From: Thalassia testudinum
Lineage: Eukaryota; Streptophyta; Magnoliopsida; Alismatales; Hydrocharitaceae
Direction of reading: 5' to 3'
NCBI GenBank assembly: GCA_037157565.1
Contig: JAZHRO010000014.1
Coordinates: 96,813,501 to 96,877,500 of the forward strand
DNA: 64,000 nucleotides
The translations under genes were made by a program, and so were the position numbers. The first letter of the stretch is position 1; every line of letters begins with the position of its first letter. Shown in pieces: positions 1 to 11,832 of this stretch. The notes below the pieces were generated by a model. It did not search any database. It worked only from the letters and a program-made list of their open reading frames with translations, and was not told the DNA's origin.

Positions 1-2125
1 ATGTCCGAGACTTGTTCAGGGAGCACATGGTCAATAAAGGGTTTGAGACGCTATCTGTTGACCTTCAAAATATTACCCGTCTTTAGGTCAGAGATTTCGA
101 TGACCCCGTTAGGGAAAATCTGCTCAATAATGAATGGGTCGTCCCACTTAGACCTAAATTTTCAAGGGAAAAGCTTCAATCGAGAATCAAAAAGCCTGAC
201 CTTCTGGTTCAGCTCAAAGCTCTTATGTGAAATCATCTGGTCATGGAGAGCTTTGGTCCTTGCCTTATAGATTATGGCATTTTCATAATCATCATTTCGA
301 AGCTCCTCCAACTCAGATAGTTGGAGTTTTCGGGTTTTCCCAGCCAACTCAAGGTCCACATTACATTTCTTGATGGCTTAAAATGCTCAGTGTTCAAGTT
401 CTACCGGTAAGTGACACGGCTTACCAAACACCAAATGGAATGGAGACATACCGATAAGCATTTTGTATGCTGTATGGTAGGCCCAAAGAGCATCATCTAG
501 TTTTTGGGTCCAATCCTTCCTATCAGACCTAACGATTTTTTGCAAAATGTTCTTGATCTCCCGATTAGAGACCTCGGCCAGTCCGTTTGTCTGAGGGAGC
601 TAAGGTGTGGAAATCCAATGGCTCACCCCATATTTCCCCAGTAAATTCTGAAACTAGGCATGAGTGAAATGTGTGCCACCATCACTGATACTTGCCCTAG
701 GAACCCTGAACAGACTGAAGATATTTCTCTTCACATAATCGATGACCACCTTGTGGTCATTAGTCCAGGTGGGAATTGCCTCAATCCACTTGGACACATA
801 ATCAACAGCAACCAAAATATACTGGTGTCTAAATGAAGGAGGGAATGGTCCCATAAAGTTGATGCCCCAAATGTCCAAAATTTTGACATAAAGAATTTGG
901 TTCAGGGGCATCATATCTCTCTTAGTCATGTTCCCGAGTGCCTGGCATCGAGTGCATGACCTTGAGAATTCCTAGGCATCCTTAAATAATGACGACCAAT
1001 AGAATCTGGACTGCAAGATTTTTGTGGCCATCTTTTTCCCAGAAAAGTGTCCACCACACGTAAATGTGTGGCAGAACTCATGTATGCTATGGAACTCAAT
1101 TTTTGAGATGCATCGACGAATAATCTGGTCTACGCCGATGCGGTACAGCTCAGGATCGTCACACACAAGTCTATCCCATTGTTGCTTGGTACAATCCTGG
1201 GGTATTTGACCAACGGCCAAATAATTGACAATATCCGCAAACCAAGGGGTTCAGATACCTAAGACTGTGAGGATCGTCTAATTCGGAAAAGTGTCAGAGA
1301 TCAGGACATTCGGATGAAGAGAATCAATTAGGATTCTCAAGAGGTGATCCGCCACAACATTTTGTGCCCCGACTTTATCCCTGATTTCTAGATCGAACTC
1401 TTGAAGAAATAGAATCCAACAAATAAGTTGGGGTTTGGCAACCTTTTTGGCCAAGGGATGTTTCAAGGCCGAGTGGTCAATATAGATGATAACACAAGAA
1501 CCTGAATTTTTCTAAAGCAAAATCTATGGCTAGCAATTCTTTTTCAGTCACGATGTAGTTCCTCTAGGCCACATCTAGAGTCTTGCTAACGTAGTAAATC
1601 ACAGAAGGCTTTTTCTCAATCTTTTGACCTAAGGCAACCCCGACGTCATAATCAAATGCATAAACCATGATCTCAAATGGGGCTGTCCAGACTGGTGATT
1701 GCAACACCGGTCCATAGGTGACTGCCATTTTCAATAAATCAAATGCCCTACGGCATGATTCATCAAACTCGAACGATGTGTCTTTGGTCAGAAGGTTACT
1801 TAAGGGCCAAGCAACCATTGAGAAATCCTTAATGAATCTTCTGTAAAAATCCACATGCCCAAGGAAAGAGCAGATTTTTTTACGGATGTGGGTGGTGGAA
1901 GTCTAGAGATAGCATCCACCTTAGCTCTATCAACTTCAAAACCCTGACTAGAGACCACATGACCCAGGACAATGCCTTCTTGAGTCATAAAGTGGCTGTT
2001 TTCCTAGCTAAGGACAAGCCTTGTTTTGATGCATCTTTGGAGGATCAATTCCAGGTTAGCTAGGCAAGACTCAAAAGAATCTCCGAAAATGGACAAATCA
2101 TCCATGAACACCTCAAGACAATCTC
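1..2125 (-). pseudogene. pol: Gypsy-A pol, 3' part: RT end, RNase H, integrase
   Basis: Read on the minus strand from 2125 down. The first residues continue RT with CLEVFMDDLSIFG, so the catalytic FMDD box is intact. Next come the thumb (GIVLGHVVSSQGFEVDRAK, about 1990-1930), RNase H (about 1854-1470), and integrase: the HHCC zinc domain near 1130-970, the catalytic core at 929-654 (DIWGINFMGPF, ISDGGTHF), and the C-terminal [19 protein letters not shown] region at 360-160. The frame is broken into at least six pieces by stops and shifts. In the element this would supply reverse transcription and integration. It is now a relic, cut upstream by TRG-1. Confidence 0.92.
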
Positions 2126-2130
2126 CCACC

Positions 2131-3854
2131 TGTTGGTGCTAGAGCACCACGATCATTTGTTTTGATGATAACAAAACACGTGCTATTTAACATTTGCAAT
2201 TTGAGTCCTAGATTTCAGGTCAATTGCAAATGTGGACGTGTTTAGACGGAGTTCGAGCTTGCATCCAGGATGGATTGGAGGAGCTTGATGGAAAACAGAG
2301 GAGGTTCGCGTGGAGCGACAGATTGAAGATGGAAGGAAATGAAGAATAGGATAGATTTCCTTCTTTTGTACTTGTTGTATTTTTCGTTTCTTTTGTTGCT
2401 CTTTATTTCCTTAGATATTTCATGTTAAAGAGCCTCAAAGAACCCTAACAGTAGTCATAGGAACACCAGCGCAACCCTAGGATACTTAGGTTTTCTGTAG
2501 AATACTTAGAAAACCAATATAGGGTTCAAACAACACTTCCAGACGTCTAATTCCCAAATTAGATGTCTGATAAAGTATTTTAAGACGTCTGACTGTTGTT
2601 TCAGATGTCTGATAGCTGTTAGGCTGGACATAGTTAGTTCTGTCTGATGAAATCAGACGTCCATACCTTAGTCCGAACGTCTTAGAAGACGTCTGATGGA
2701 CTTGCCAGACGTCCGGATAGTGGACCGTTGGCTAGCTTAGCATGCACAGCAGAATATGACCGTTAGAGCCTTATCAGACGTCCTTAGGACTGTCCAGACG
2801 TCTGATAAATGACCGTTTTGCCTCGGCTGACCCAAAATCTCTTCTCAGAGATTTTCTAGCCGTTGCAACGTTTGGAAAATCCATTCCCACAGTAAAAGTT
2901 GGTTTCCAGACGTCCAGACATAGTGCCAGACGTCCTATATGTCGTCTGATGGACTTGCATAAAAACCCTGTTTAGATCTGATTCAAGTCAGGAGGAAACC
3001 CGCATAGAATCAGACGTCTGACCTTTAAATCAGATGTCTTAAAGTGGCCTTCCAGACGTCTGATGCCATAATTAGATGTCTGATAACCTTGTCAAGTGTA
3101 ATCATTGTCCTGATTTTGGCCTGATTCTCTTGGGCTTTGCACCCAACGGCTATAGAACCTTTCCTAAGCCTTCCAAAGCCTTCCTAAGGCCTCTATAAAT
3201 AGAGGGGAGCCTTTAGACACAAAGACACACTAAGATACACACTTGGATACACCTAAGCAACATACTTTCTACCCTTTTATGTCCAAGAAAAGATCTTGCT
3301 CTCCAAGCTTAAGTTCCATCACCTAGAGAGCTAAATTCCCTTTGCGCACTCGCTCCCCGCCGTTGTTCACGAGAGCGACATTGCGCCATCGCGTGGCACA
3401 CGCACCGCGTCATCAACTCGACGCACTCCTTGCAAAGGGGAGTTTCCTAATTCCTATAGAAGCTAGGTTTATAATTATTTTGTTGGCTCTATAGGATTGT
3501 TGTTTATTTTATCTTTGTTATTTAGTTGGGTATTCGCTTTGCGAATTCCCGTCTCCTTCGTGGGACAAAATCCTTCTCGTGGAGAGAAGGGGTTGAGGAA
3601 CGCTACCCTCGTACTTGTAGCGTGGTTGTAATTGAGGTTGAATCACCCTCGTTTAAAGTGATTCGGTTAGTGGATTTGATCAACTAGGTTGATCGAAAAA
3701 TCCTAACTCGAGAGGGTTAGGTGGTGGTTTTCACCCGGTTTGGGTTTCCACCTAAAAATAATTGTGTACTCGTGTGATTGTCTTTTTGTGAGATTGCTTT
3801 ATATTTTATTTTCGCATTTATTACGTCACCCCCTCTTCGAAGGGAGAACTTTCA
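2131..3854 (+). repeat. TRG-1 5' LTR
   Basis: TGTTGG...TTTCA, 1724 bp. A hairpin (stem TGGTGCT/AGCACCA, 2 nt loop) sits at 2134-2149. U3 contains the GACGTC-type array at 2541-3085. The TATA box TATAAATA is at 3194-3201 inside the inverted repeat CCTCTAT-AA-ATAGAGG. The transcribed R/U5 part follows to the primer site. It aligns end to end with the copy at 5374-7098. Confidence 0.95.
2541..3085. promoter_or_regulatory. GACGTC palindrome array in U3 of TRG-1 5' LTR
   Basis: About seventeen copies of the motif AGACGTC/AGATGTC and near matches, many as TCAGACGTCTGAT, spaced irregularly by roughly 15-60 bp and ending about 110 bp before the TATA box. Several copies have decayed by C to T (AGATGTC). 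GACGTC is the C-box core recognised by plant bZIP factors; whether it works as one here is inference. Confidence 0.75.
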
Positions 3855-3856
3855 AT

Positions 3857-3868
3857 TGGTATCAGAGC
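3857..3868 (+). other. Primer binding site, initiator tRNA-Met (TRG-1)
   Basis: TGGTATCAGAGC begins 2 nt after the LTR. It is complementary to the 3' end of plant initiator methionine tRNA, the usual primer for Ty1/copia minus-strand DNA. Confidence 0.95.
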
Positions 3869-3908
3869 AGGTCTTGCTGTTTCAGCGTAACAACCAGGCA
3901 AGAAGATC

Positions 3909-5045
3909 ATGGAGGGAAGCATAGCCGCAATCAGAATCTCCGAATGGCAGTCCACCGTCTGACCACCCTATTTCGACGGGAGGGACTTCGGATATTGGAA
4001 GTTGAGGATGAAGACGTGGCTCCAAGCCACTGAATTCGAGGTATGGGGATGTTGCGAAACCCCATACGAGATCCCGAAGCGACCCCAAGGAGGCTACTCG
4101 CAGCTGCAGATTCGGGAGCTTTCACTCAACGCAAAGGCAATGAATGCCCTGTATTGCGCATTGAGTCTGAAAGAGTTCGATAAAATCCAAGAGTGCACTA
4201 CCACCCACGAGATATGGAGGAAGTTAGAAGACACTCCTGAAGAGATGAGCTCGGAGGAAAAAGAAGAAAAGGAAGAAACCGCTTGCTTTGGTTTAATGGC
4301 CAGAGGAAGCAACAGCGACAGCGAAAGCGACGGCAGCGACAACGAGGTAAATTTCGATTTACAAGAAGCTTTTAATGAACTATTTGAGATTAGTAAATCA
4401 CTTAAGATAGAAAATAAAAGCATTAAGAAGAACCTTAGTTTTCTTAAAAATGAAAATGATAGGTTAGAAAAACAACTTAAGGGCATAGAAGCTAGTCCTA
4501 GAATTGATAACCTATTATTAGAAAATCAAGACCTCATCAATGAAAATAATAAATTGATTGAGGAAAATGATAGTCTAAAGTTAGAAATCTCTAATTTAAA
4601 GACTAAGATGAGTATTATAGAAAAAGAAATTGCATGTCTTAGGGAAAACTCCAACAAATTAATCAATAAAGTAGATAATTTTTATAGCCCTAAGATTGAG
4701 AAAGGATCTCCATCAAGGAGACACGCTAACAGATCCGCATCCAAGCCCACTTGGATACCGAAAAAAGAATTAGAATCTTGTTTTGTAGGGTTCAGGGATA
4801 ATTACAACATAAAGGACTGGACCTACAAGCTCAAGTCTGGTCAACTCGAGTTGGGAGAACCAAGGAGTAGACCAAGGAGGAGAACAAGAAGACCGACGAG
4901 ACGGCGAACAAACGACGCACCCGCCGCACGTCGACCACCAGACTGGAGACCGGCGCCGATGCCCGGGCCTCCAAGCTACGGATGGGAGCCCCATCCGATG
5001 TGGCATCCACCACCACCATTCGAGCCATTTTATTGGCCATGGTAG
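3909..5045 (+). pseudogene. gag: TRG-1 gag, internally deleted and interrupted
   Basis: It starts at the same ATG context (ATGGAGGGAAGC) as TRG-2 gag. A TGA at 3960-3962 stops it at codon 18; the same frame is then open from 4002 to the TAG at 5043-5045. Compared with TRG-2 gag (568 aa) it is 190 codons shorter because of one in-frame deletion after about residue 112. The deletion removes the middle of the capsid-like domain and the CCHC zinc knuckle. The acidic stretch, the long coiled coil (LKIENKS to LINKV), the Arg-rich segment and the Pro/Trp-rich tail ending FYWPW all remain. Probably no functional nucleocapsid can be made. The downstream 347-codon frame could only be translated by internal initiation. 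Confidence 0.9.
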
Positions 5046-5090
5046 GTGAGGTAAAACCCTTTACCCTATCTTTGTTTATCAGTAGCATTT

Positions 5091-5373
5091 AGATAGGGGG
5101 AGTTAAAATTTATGAGCTAATTGTCAATTTTTAAGGGGGAGATATACGGTAGCTAAATTTCCTTTAGTAAGGGGGAGAAAAATAATAGCTATCTTGTTGT
5201 TACAAAAAGGGGGAGAATATCACCTTTGTTAAAATAAATTCATAGAAGAGCATGTCTTAAGGTGGAGTTATAGGAATTTTAAAACCAATCAAACCTTTTT
5301 GATAATGTCAAAAAGGGGGAGGATTTTTATGCATTATTATTTACGATTTTGTCATCATCAAAAAGGGGGAGAT
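5091..5373 (+). repeat. Multiplied polypurine tracts before the TRG-1 3' LTR
   Basis: Seven copies of an A(n)GGGGGAG tract occur between the gag stop and the LTR, near 5094, 5132, 5170, 5205, 5262 (degenerate, GGTGGAG), 5311 and 5361. The last, AAAAAGGGGGAGAT, abuts TGTTGG and is the plus-strand primer site. Multiplied PPTs are a known trait of the Sirevirus lineage. Confidence 0.9.
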
Positions 5374-7098
5374 TGTTGGTGCTAGAGCACCACGATCATT
5401 TGTTTTGATGATAACAAAACACGTGCTATTTAACATTTGCAATTTGAGTCCTAGATTTCAGGTCAATTGCAAATGTGGACGTGTTTAGACGGAGTTCGAG
5501 CTTGCATCCAGGATGGATTGGAGGAGCTTGATGGAAAACAGAGGAGGTTCGCGTGGAGCGACAGATTGAAGATGGAAGGAAATGAAGAATAGGATAGATT
5601 TCCTTCTTTTGTACTTGTTGTATTTTTCGTTTCTTTTGTTGCTCTTTATTTCCTTAGATATTTCATGTTAAAGAGCCTCAAAGAACCCTAACAGTAGTCA
5701 TAGGAACACCAGCGCAACCCTAGGATACTTAGGTTTTCTGTAGAATACTTAGAAAACCAATATAGGGTTCAAACAACACTTCCAGACGTCTAATTCCCAA
5801 ATTAGATGTCTGATAAAGTATTTTAAGACGTCTGACTGTTGTTTCAGATGTCTGATAGCAGTTAGGCTAGACATAGTTAGTTCTATCTGATGAAATCAGA
5901 CGTCCATACCTTAGTTCAGACGTCTTAGAAGACGTCTGATGGACTTGCCAGACGTCCAGATAGTGGACCGTTGGCTAGCTTAGCAGGCACAGTAGTATAT
6001 GACCATTAGAGCCTTATCAGACGTCCTTAGGACTGTCCAGACGTCTGATAAATGACCGTTTTGCCTCGGCTGACCCAAAATCTCTTCTCAAAGATTTTCT
6101 AGCCGTTGCAACGTTTGGAAAATCCATTCCCACAGTAAAAGTTGGTTTCCAGACGTCCAGACATAGTGCCAGACGTCCTATATGTCGTCTGATGGACTTG
6201 CACAAAAACCCTGTTTAGATCTGATTCAAGTCAGGAGGAAACCCGCATAGAATCAGACGTCTGACCTTTAAATCAGACGTCTTAAAGTGGCCTTCCAGAC
6301 ATCTGATGCCATAATTAGACGTCTGATAACCCTGTCAAGTGTAATCATTGTCCTGATTTCAGCCTGATTCTCTTGGGCTTTGCACCCAACGGCTATAGAA
6401 CCTTTCCTAAGCCTTCCAAAGCCTTCCTAAGGCCTCTATAAATAGAGGGGAGCCTTTACACACAAAGACACACTAAGATGCACACTTGGATACACCTAAG
6501 CAACATACTTTCTACCCTTTTATGTCCAAGAAAAGTTCTTGCTCTCCAAGCTTATGTTCCATCACCTAGAGAGCTAAATTCCCTTTGCGCACTCGCTCTC
6601 TCGCCGTTGTTCACGAGAGAGACATTGCGCCATCGCGTGGCACACGCACCGCGTCATCAACTCGACGCACTCCTTGCAAAGGGGAGTTTCCTAATTCCTA
6701 TAGAAGCTAGGTTTATAATTATTTTGTTGGCTCTATAGGATTGTTGTTTATTTTATCTTTGTTATTTAGTTGGGTATTCGCTTTGCGAATTCCCATCTCC
6801 TTCGTGGGATAAAATCCTTCTCGTGGAGAGAAGGGGTTGAGGAACGCTACCCTCGTACTTGTAGCGTGGTTGTAATTGAGGTTGAATCACCCTCGTTTAA
6901 AGTGATTCGGTTAGTGGATTTGATCAACTAGGTTGATCGGAAAATCCTAACTCGAGAGGGTTAGGTGGTGGTTTTCACCCGGTTTGGGTTTCCACCTAAA
7001 AATAATTGTGTACTCGTGTGATTGTCTTTTTGTGAGATTGCTTTATATTTTATTTCCGCATTTATTATGTCACCCCCTCTTCGAAGGGAGAACTTTCA
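5374..7098 (+). repeat. TRG-1 3' LTR
   Basis: 1725 bp, same ends as the 5' copy. TATA box at 6437-6444; GACGTC-type array at about 5783-6330. By eye roughly 30 substitutions or small indels separate it from the 5' LTR (about 1.7 percent), many of them C/T or G/A. CCACC target duplication follows at 7099-7103. Confidence 0.95.
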
Positions 7099-7103
7099 CC
7101 ACC

Positions 7104-8060
7104 ATGTCAAGAAAGATGGCCAGCATGCACCTTTGAAAAGTCGCCAGCGCAATGCAAAGCCCAAATGGCATTCTACGAAATGCAAAGGTTCCATAAAGAC
7201 ATGTGAAAGTTGTCTTTTCCTGGTCATGGGATGGATAGGGACTTGGTTATATCCTGAATAACCATCTAGGAAGCAAAAATATTTTTGCCCAACAAACCTT
7301 TTGTGGATTTGATCGATGAATAACATGGGAAAGTGATCCTTTTTAATGGCTATGTTCAGCTTCCTATAGTCAATACAGACTCTCCAAGTACAAGCCCAAC
7401 GAGTGGTGAAGGTTTCCCCTTTCTCATTAGTCGTAACGGTTATTCTCGCCTTCTTGGGTACAATCTGAACGGGGCCAACCAACAAACTATATGAGATTGG
7501 TTAAATGATCCTAGCATCGAGCCACTTTATTATCTCCTCCTTGACCACTTCTCGCATATTCGGGTTTAGTCTCCTTTCCATTTTGCGAGAAGGGCAGGAT
7601 CCATCTTCCTTGAAAATATGACGATTACAATAAGATGGCTCGATCCCCCTAAGGTCATGGATGGTTCAACCAATTGCCTCCTTGCTCTTAAGGACCTTAA
7701 TTAACCTCAATTCTTATTCCTTAGTCAAATCAACACTAATAATCACAGGGAGCATGTTTTCAGATCCTATGAACTCATATTTCAAATTTTTGGGCAATGG
7801 TTTTAATTCTAGTTGGGGTGAGTTTAGAATAGAAGGTAGGGAGGACACTGATGAAGATTCATCAGGACGATCTAGAGGAAGAGGCTGGGAATGAACAAAA
7901 TGAACAGCCTCTGCAAAATGTGGTAGGTCTACCATGGAGGGTTGTGGGTTGGGTTTGCTAAAGTTGGTGGAGTCCTCGAGTGCATTGATTGCCATACAAG
8001 TCTCAAGATCTTGATCCTCGAGCTCCTCAATGAATCCACAATCCTCAAATCCTCTTATCG
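7104..8060 (-). pseudogene. pol: Gypsy-A RT, N-terminal half
   Basis: Minus strand. From 7995: the spacer before RT (ELKPLPKNLKYEFIG, PVIISVDLTKE), then RT blocks LVGPVQIVPKKARITV, WRVCIDYRKLN, KKDHFPMLFIDQI and FCFLDGYSGYNQ (about 7485-7250). A frameshift or stop lies after 7500, and the part before the TRG-1 joint is corrupted (HVFMEPLHF where the usual text is TFTCPFGT). The catalytic FMDD box lies on the other side of TRG-1, near 2105. This belongs to the same polyprotein as 1-2125. Confidence 0.9.
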
Positions 8061-8929
8061 CCTTAAAAAATATCTAGATTTAATTTCTTATTCCCAAAGG
8101 TGATCTCCATACTACCACTTTCATAGTTTATGTTGGCCTTGGCTGTATCTAGGAACACACGCCCCAGAATGGTGGGCATGTTCCTCAAATCATTAGGTAC
8201 ATCCATGTCAAGGATGGAGAAATTTACAAGAAAATAGAAATCCTTGACCTTGACAATTACATCCTCAATAACGCTTCTCGGTGTGGTGACAGATCGGTTC
8301 GCTAATTATAGCATTACTGAGGTTGGCTTGAGTTCACCTAACCCAAACATCTCATAAAGAGAAGTTGGGATTAGGTTGATGGATGTACCTAGATCCAATA
8401 GTGCCCTATCAAAAGTGTATTCCCTAATAATGCATGAGATCAAGGGGGCACCTGGATCTTTCTTCTTTTGAGGAAGGTGATGCAGGATCACAAAACTTGC
8501 CTGCTTAGAGAGAATCACCTTCCTCGAAGTGGGTTCTCTCAGTTTACGCTTTTGGGTACATACTTCTTTCAAAAATTTAGCATAAGCAAGGATGTGCTTA
8601 ATAGCATCGAGGAGTGGAATATTGATCTCTACGCTCTTGAATAAATCCAGAAGCTCCTCGTTGTTGTCTAGGGTTTTCTTCTTCTTGGTTTTCAATAGGG
8701 CCTTAGGGAACAGGATATGGGTGGAATTTTCAATTTCCGATCCCTGGGCCTTATTGTCTTTTTCAATCTCCTCCTTTTCTCTCTTAAGTTCCCTAGGGTT
8801 TTGGCATCTAGAGGGCAATTTAGGGTCTCGAGTTTGCTTCCCACTTCTCAAGGTGATAGAGTTTGCATAGGCATACGAGTTTGGGTCTTGAGGTAGGCTA
8901 GTAAAGATTGGAGGTCCTTGGTTAGTCAT
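8061..8929 (-). pseudogene. pro: Gypsy-A gag C-terminus and aspartic protease
   Basis: A minus-strand frame open for 207 codons (8929-8306). It begins with a gag-PR linker carrying ANSITLRSGKQ, a motif common to Athila-like elements, then a basic region, NIPLLDAIKHILAYAKFLKEVC, and the protease: LPQKKKDPGAPLISC, then the active site ALLDLGTSINLIP. D-L-G takes the place of the usual D-S/T-G, as in many plant gypsy proteases. The remainder (8305-8061) holds the end of PR in broken frames. PR would cleave the gag-pol polyprotein inside the particle. Confidence 0.88.
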
Positions 8930-10492
8930 GTAACTAGAAAAAGAAGAAGATGAGCGACCCTAGTCAACCACCTGAGCATGTGCATGCGAGTCCATTTGAT
9001 TCTCGTACCCTTGGGCACTATTGCCCTGATTTTACACATTGCGCAGGTTGGGTATAGGTTGAGATGGTAGAGATTCAGGTTGTTGGGTGTTAGCAATTAA
9101 CTTGGATTGCATGTTATCCAATGATGTCTTCATTTGTTGCATAAGCTGATGCATGGACCCTTGCATTTCCACCATCTGCCGATTTTAATCAGCCTACCCT
9201 GTAGATTGTTGGGCATTCCAAGATGGCTGAGTAACCAGTCTCGGGGCAACTGGGTGTATACTTGACCCTGACCCATAGGTTTTTGAGATGCATAGTTGCT
9301 GCGTCGAGATTGGGTCTGTTGCCCCTGATTTCTCTAGGAGAAGTTAGGGTGGTTCTTCCATCCCGAGTTATAAGTGTTGGAATACGGGTTGGACCTAACA
9401 TTCTCCTACATTGCATATGCAACCTCATAAAACAAGGATGGAGAGAAGGAAGGATCAAAGAAACTAGGATCAAAGGCCCCAGTTTGGAACCCATATGGTT
9501 CTGACAAATCCTGGCTTACAGGTTGAGCCAAATCAAGTTGGTTCATGAATTCCCGCCCCGTCGAAGCTAGTGAGGATTGGAATCCTGAATTCTAGGCTTG
9601 AGTGGGTATAGAAGTGTTTCCTGAATTTCGAGACATCCATTCTTCCATTTTGTTAGCAACCAAGTCCATTTTATCCAGTTTATTACAAATTAATTCCATG
9701 TCAAATGAATGAGAATCCTGGATCTCGTTAGCACTTGACTTAGGTTGTTGGGACTAGTTGAATGCATCCATGGAGGCGTGATTAATTGAGTTCTCACTTA
9801 TTTCCTCAAACAGGTCGTATGCTCTATCCGCATTGAGGAAATTGCCTCTACAGGAGGCATCCACGTGATTACGGAGTTGCTCAAACAACCCGTGATTGAA
9901 AATCTACACAAGTTGCCATTTTGGCACCACATGGTGTGGATTCTTCCTCAAATGTTCCTGGAATCATGCCCAGGATCATGAAATGGTTCCCCTAGCCCTG
10001 GGCGAAAGTGGTAATCGCCTGTCGCAAGGCATTGGTCCTTCCGATAGGGAAGAATTTCTTCAAGAAAGCCGACTTAAGAGCAGCCCAAGTTTCAATCAGC
10101 CTTCTTATAGTCCGGTACCAATGTGCGGCCTTATCACTGAGAGAGTGGGGGAAAAGCCTCATGATCATTTGCTCTTCCTTCACATTCCTTACTCTGGTGG
10201 TCTGAACCAAAGTGGTCAGATCCTCCAGGTGCTAGAATGGGTCCTCCGAGCCAAGCCCATGGAAATGCTTAATCAAACATAAGACTTGGGGCTTGATTTC
10301 TATGTCTCCGATGGGAATCATGATGTCAGGACATTCCCCATAGTTTGAAGGATCGTAGAAATCCTTCAAAGGCTGAGTACCTTGACCATGCATACGTTGG
10401 AACCATTGCTGCATCTGCTGCAATTCTTCCAACTACCTCTAAATCAGCTCCTACTGGTTTGGGGGCGGGCGAGGTGGTTGTTGATCAGCCAT
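8930..10492 (-). pseudogene. gag: Gypsy-A gag
   Basis: The start is the ATG at 10492-10490 (MADQQPPRPPPNQ), matched by the Gypsy-C gag start MADQQPPPPPPNQ. Next come LEELQQMQQWFQRM (10432), PLKDFYDPSNYG, then the capsid-like retrotransposon gag domain (EEQMIMRLFPHSLSDKAAHWY, FLKKFFPIGRTNALR at 10150-10010). A Gln/Asn-rich tail follows (9600-9000). Many in-frame stops are present, mostly at codons that are CAG or CAA in relatives. No CCHC knuckle is seen, as is usual for this branch. Confidence 0.88.
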
Positions 10493-11810
10493 GGGATCTG
10501 CTTGGCTATAGCTAAACCTTTGCCTCCTAGAATGGTCTAAATGTCCTTCTAATCTTGGGTTCAATGACCTCCTCTCAAGCATACACCGGAAGTCAAAAGG
10601 ACGAAGAAAAGAGGGAACCTTACTGCACAAGTATACAAGCCTATCCTTAGATGGGGTAGCCTAAGGTCCACTGACTCTCAGAATTCATCCTAAGATTATG
10701 GACTATTTACTTTACTTATGTCCAGGCAATTCGACCAGTTAGAAGGAGGGACTGCAGAGAAGGTTCTTCCTTTGCCTTGCACCTCCAGTTCCTATTGTAC
10801 CCCCCAGTCGCGGTCATTTGATGCTACTTCCCTAGCTAGACATCATATTGACTAGTATAAGTAGGTTAATAGTGAATAATCTCAATCTAGATCCCGATGA
10901 GCGAATGAATCCTTAGAGCCAACGTGTAATTGATTTTATTTAGGCTTGGGAAATTGGTGCTCTGGAATGTGTTGGGCCCTTATTGGGTTGTGCCCTTAAT
11001 CATTTATTTTGAGAATGTGTGAATGTGCACAACCAAGAGGTTTTCAAGCAAGATTGTTAATGATGAGTTGAGTTTTAGGGTTCGAATCTTGCTTAATAAC
11101 TTTTAGGATTCAAATATTAGGTGTTTTCAACCAAGTTTTGTGAGGCAAACCAAATTTGTTTTTTAAAGCACGTGTTCAAGTAACTTCTTTAGAAATCATG
11201 AAAAATATAGAGTGCCTGGCTTGACCCAATTATTGAATCCCATGGGGCATCTAGAAAATGAACCTCTTTTAGTTTAGGTGGTGTGGCCCAAACAATTCAA
11301 TCAATTGGCTCAAATGCACCACTGATTAAGGCACACAAAAAGGTGGTTAACCTAAAATGATTTCTACTCTTTTATGTGTTGAATTCATGTACCGGGTCCA
11401 CAGGTTGGAAGCCCGGTTGAGTAGATGAAAATCAAGTCTGATTATGTGCCTCAAATGTGGGTGTATAGAGTGTGTATATTGATTCGTCCCACAGAAAGTA
11501 TCTCTTCTTTTTTATTTTTTTTAAATGTGGGGGTGAGGTGGATGAACATGGCAAACAAGACAAACAATTCTATTCTAGTGCTTATGCAAACACCTAAGTA
11601 GATTAGGTCTTGGTTATGAGTGTGGTGAAATGAACTAGTGGGGGGGAATGTGGGGGATACTTACAGAGTACTCTACCCGCACTTTACTCTGGTCTACCGT
11701 ACTTGGGTCTCCATGCTAGGGTACCTGCAAGATAGTTGATCAAAGACAAGTGGGGTTAGTGTTATATAAATGTAAAGAAGCACAATAAACAATAAAGTAA
11801 ATTTCACTGC
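10493..11810 (-). other. Gypsy-A 5' leader
   Basis: 1.3 kb between the primer site and gag. No coding frame. It matches the Gypsy-C leader (17762-19067) on the opposite strand over much of its length, for instance around GGTACCCTAGCATGGAGA near 17833. It is likely the packaging and leader RNA of the family; no function can be shown. Confidence 0.8.
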
Positions 11811-11811
11811 C

Positions 11812-11829
11812 TCCTAGGCAACGATGCCA
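11812..11829 (-). other. Primer binding site, tRNA-Asp type (Gypsy-A)
   Basis: On the minus strand it reads TGGCATCGTTGCCTAGGA, close to the tRNA-Asp complement TGGCGCCGTTGCCGGGGA, 3 nt after the LTR. Confidence 0.85.
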
Positions 11830-11832
11830 AAA

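Larger units (their letters stand above)
2131..7098 (+). mobile_element. TRG-1, gag-only Ty1/copia (Sirevirus-like) element, 4968 bp
   Basis: Two LTRs of 1724 and 1725 bp start with TGTTGG and end with TTTCA. The 5-bp target duplication CCACC lies at 2126-2130 and 7099-7103. Inside are an initiator-Met primer site, a gag pseudogene and a series of polypurine tracts directly abutting the 3' LTR. There is no PR, IN, RT or RH: only about 330 bp of purine-rich spacer separates gag from the 3' LTR. This is the layout of terminal-repeat retrotransposons with gag only, which are mobilised in trans. The LTRs differ at roughly 30 positions by eye, so it is older than TRG-2. It inserted into Gypsy-A RT. 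Confidence 0.95.

Noticed and set aside
3740..4033. Small frames over the LTR/PBS junction and frames antisense to gag, such as 4094-4486 and 26380-26718 on the minus strand
   Set aside because: They are shadows of gag and LTR sequence, without recognisable domains.
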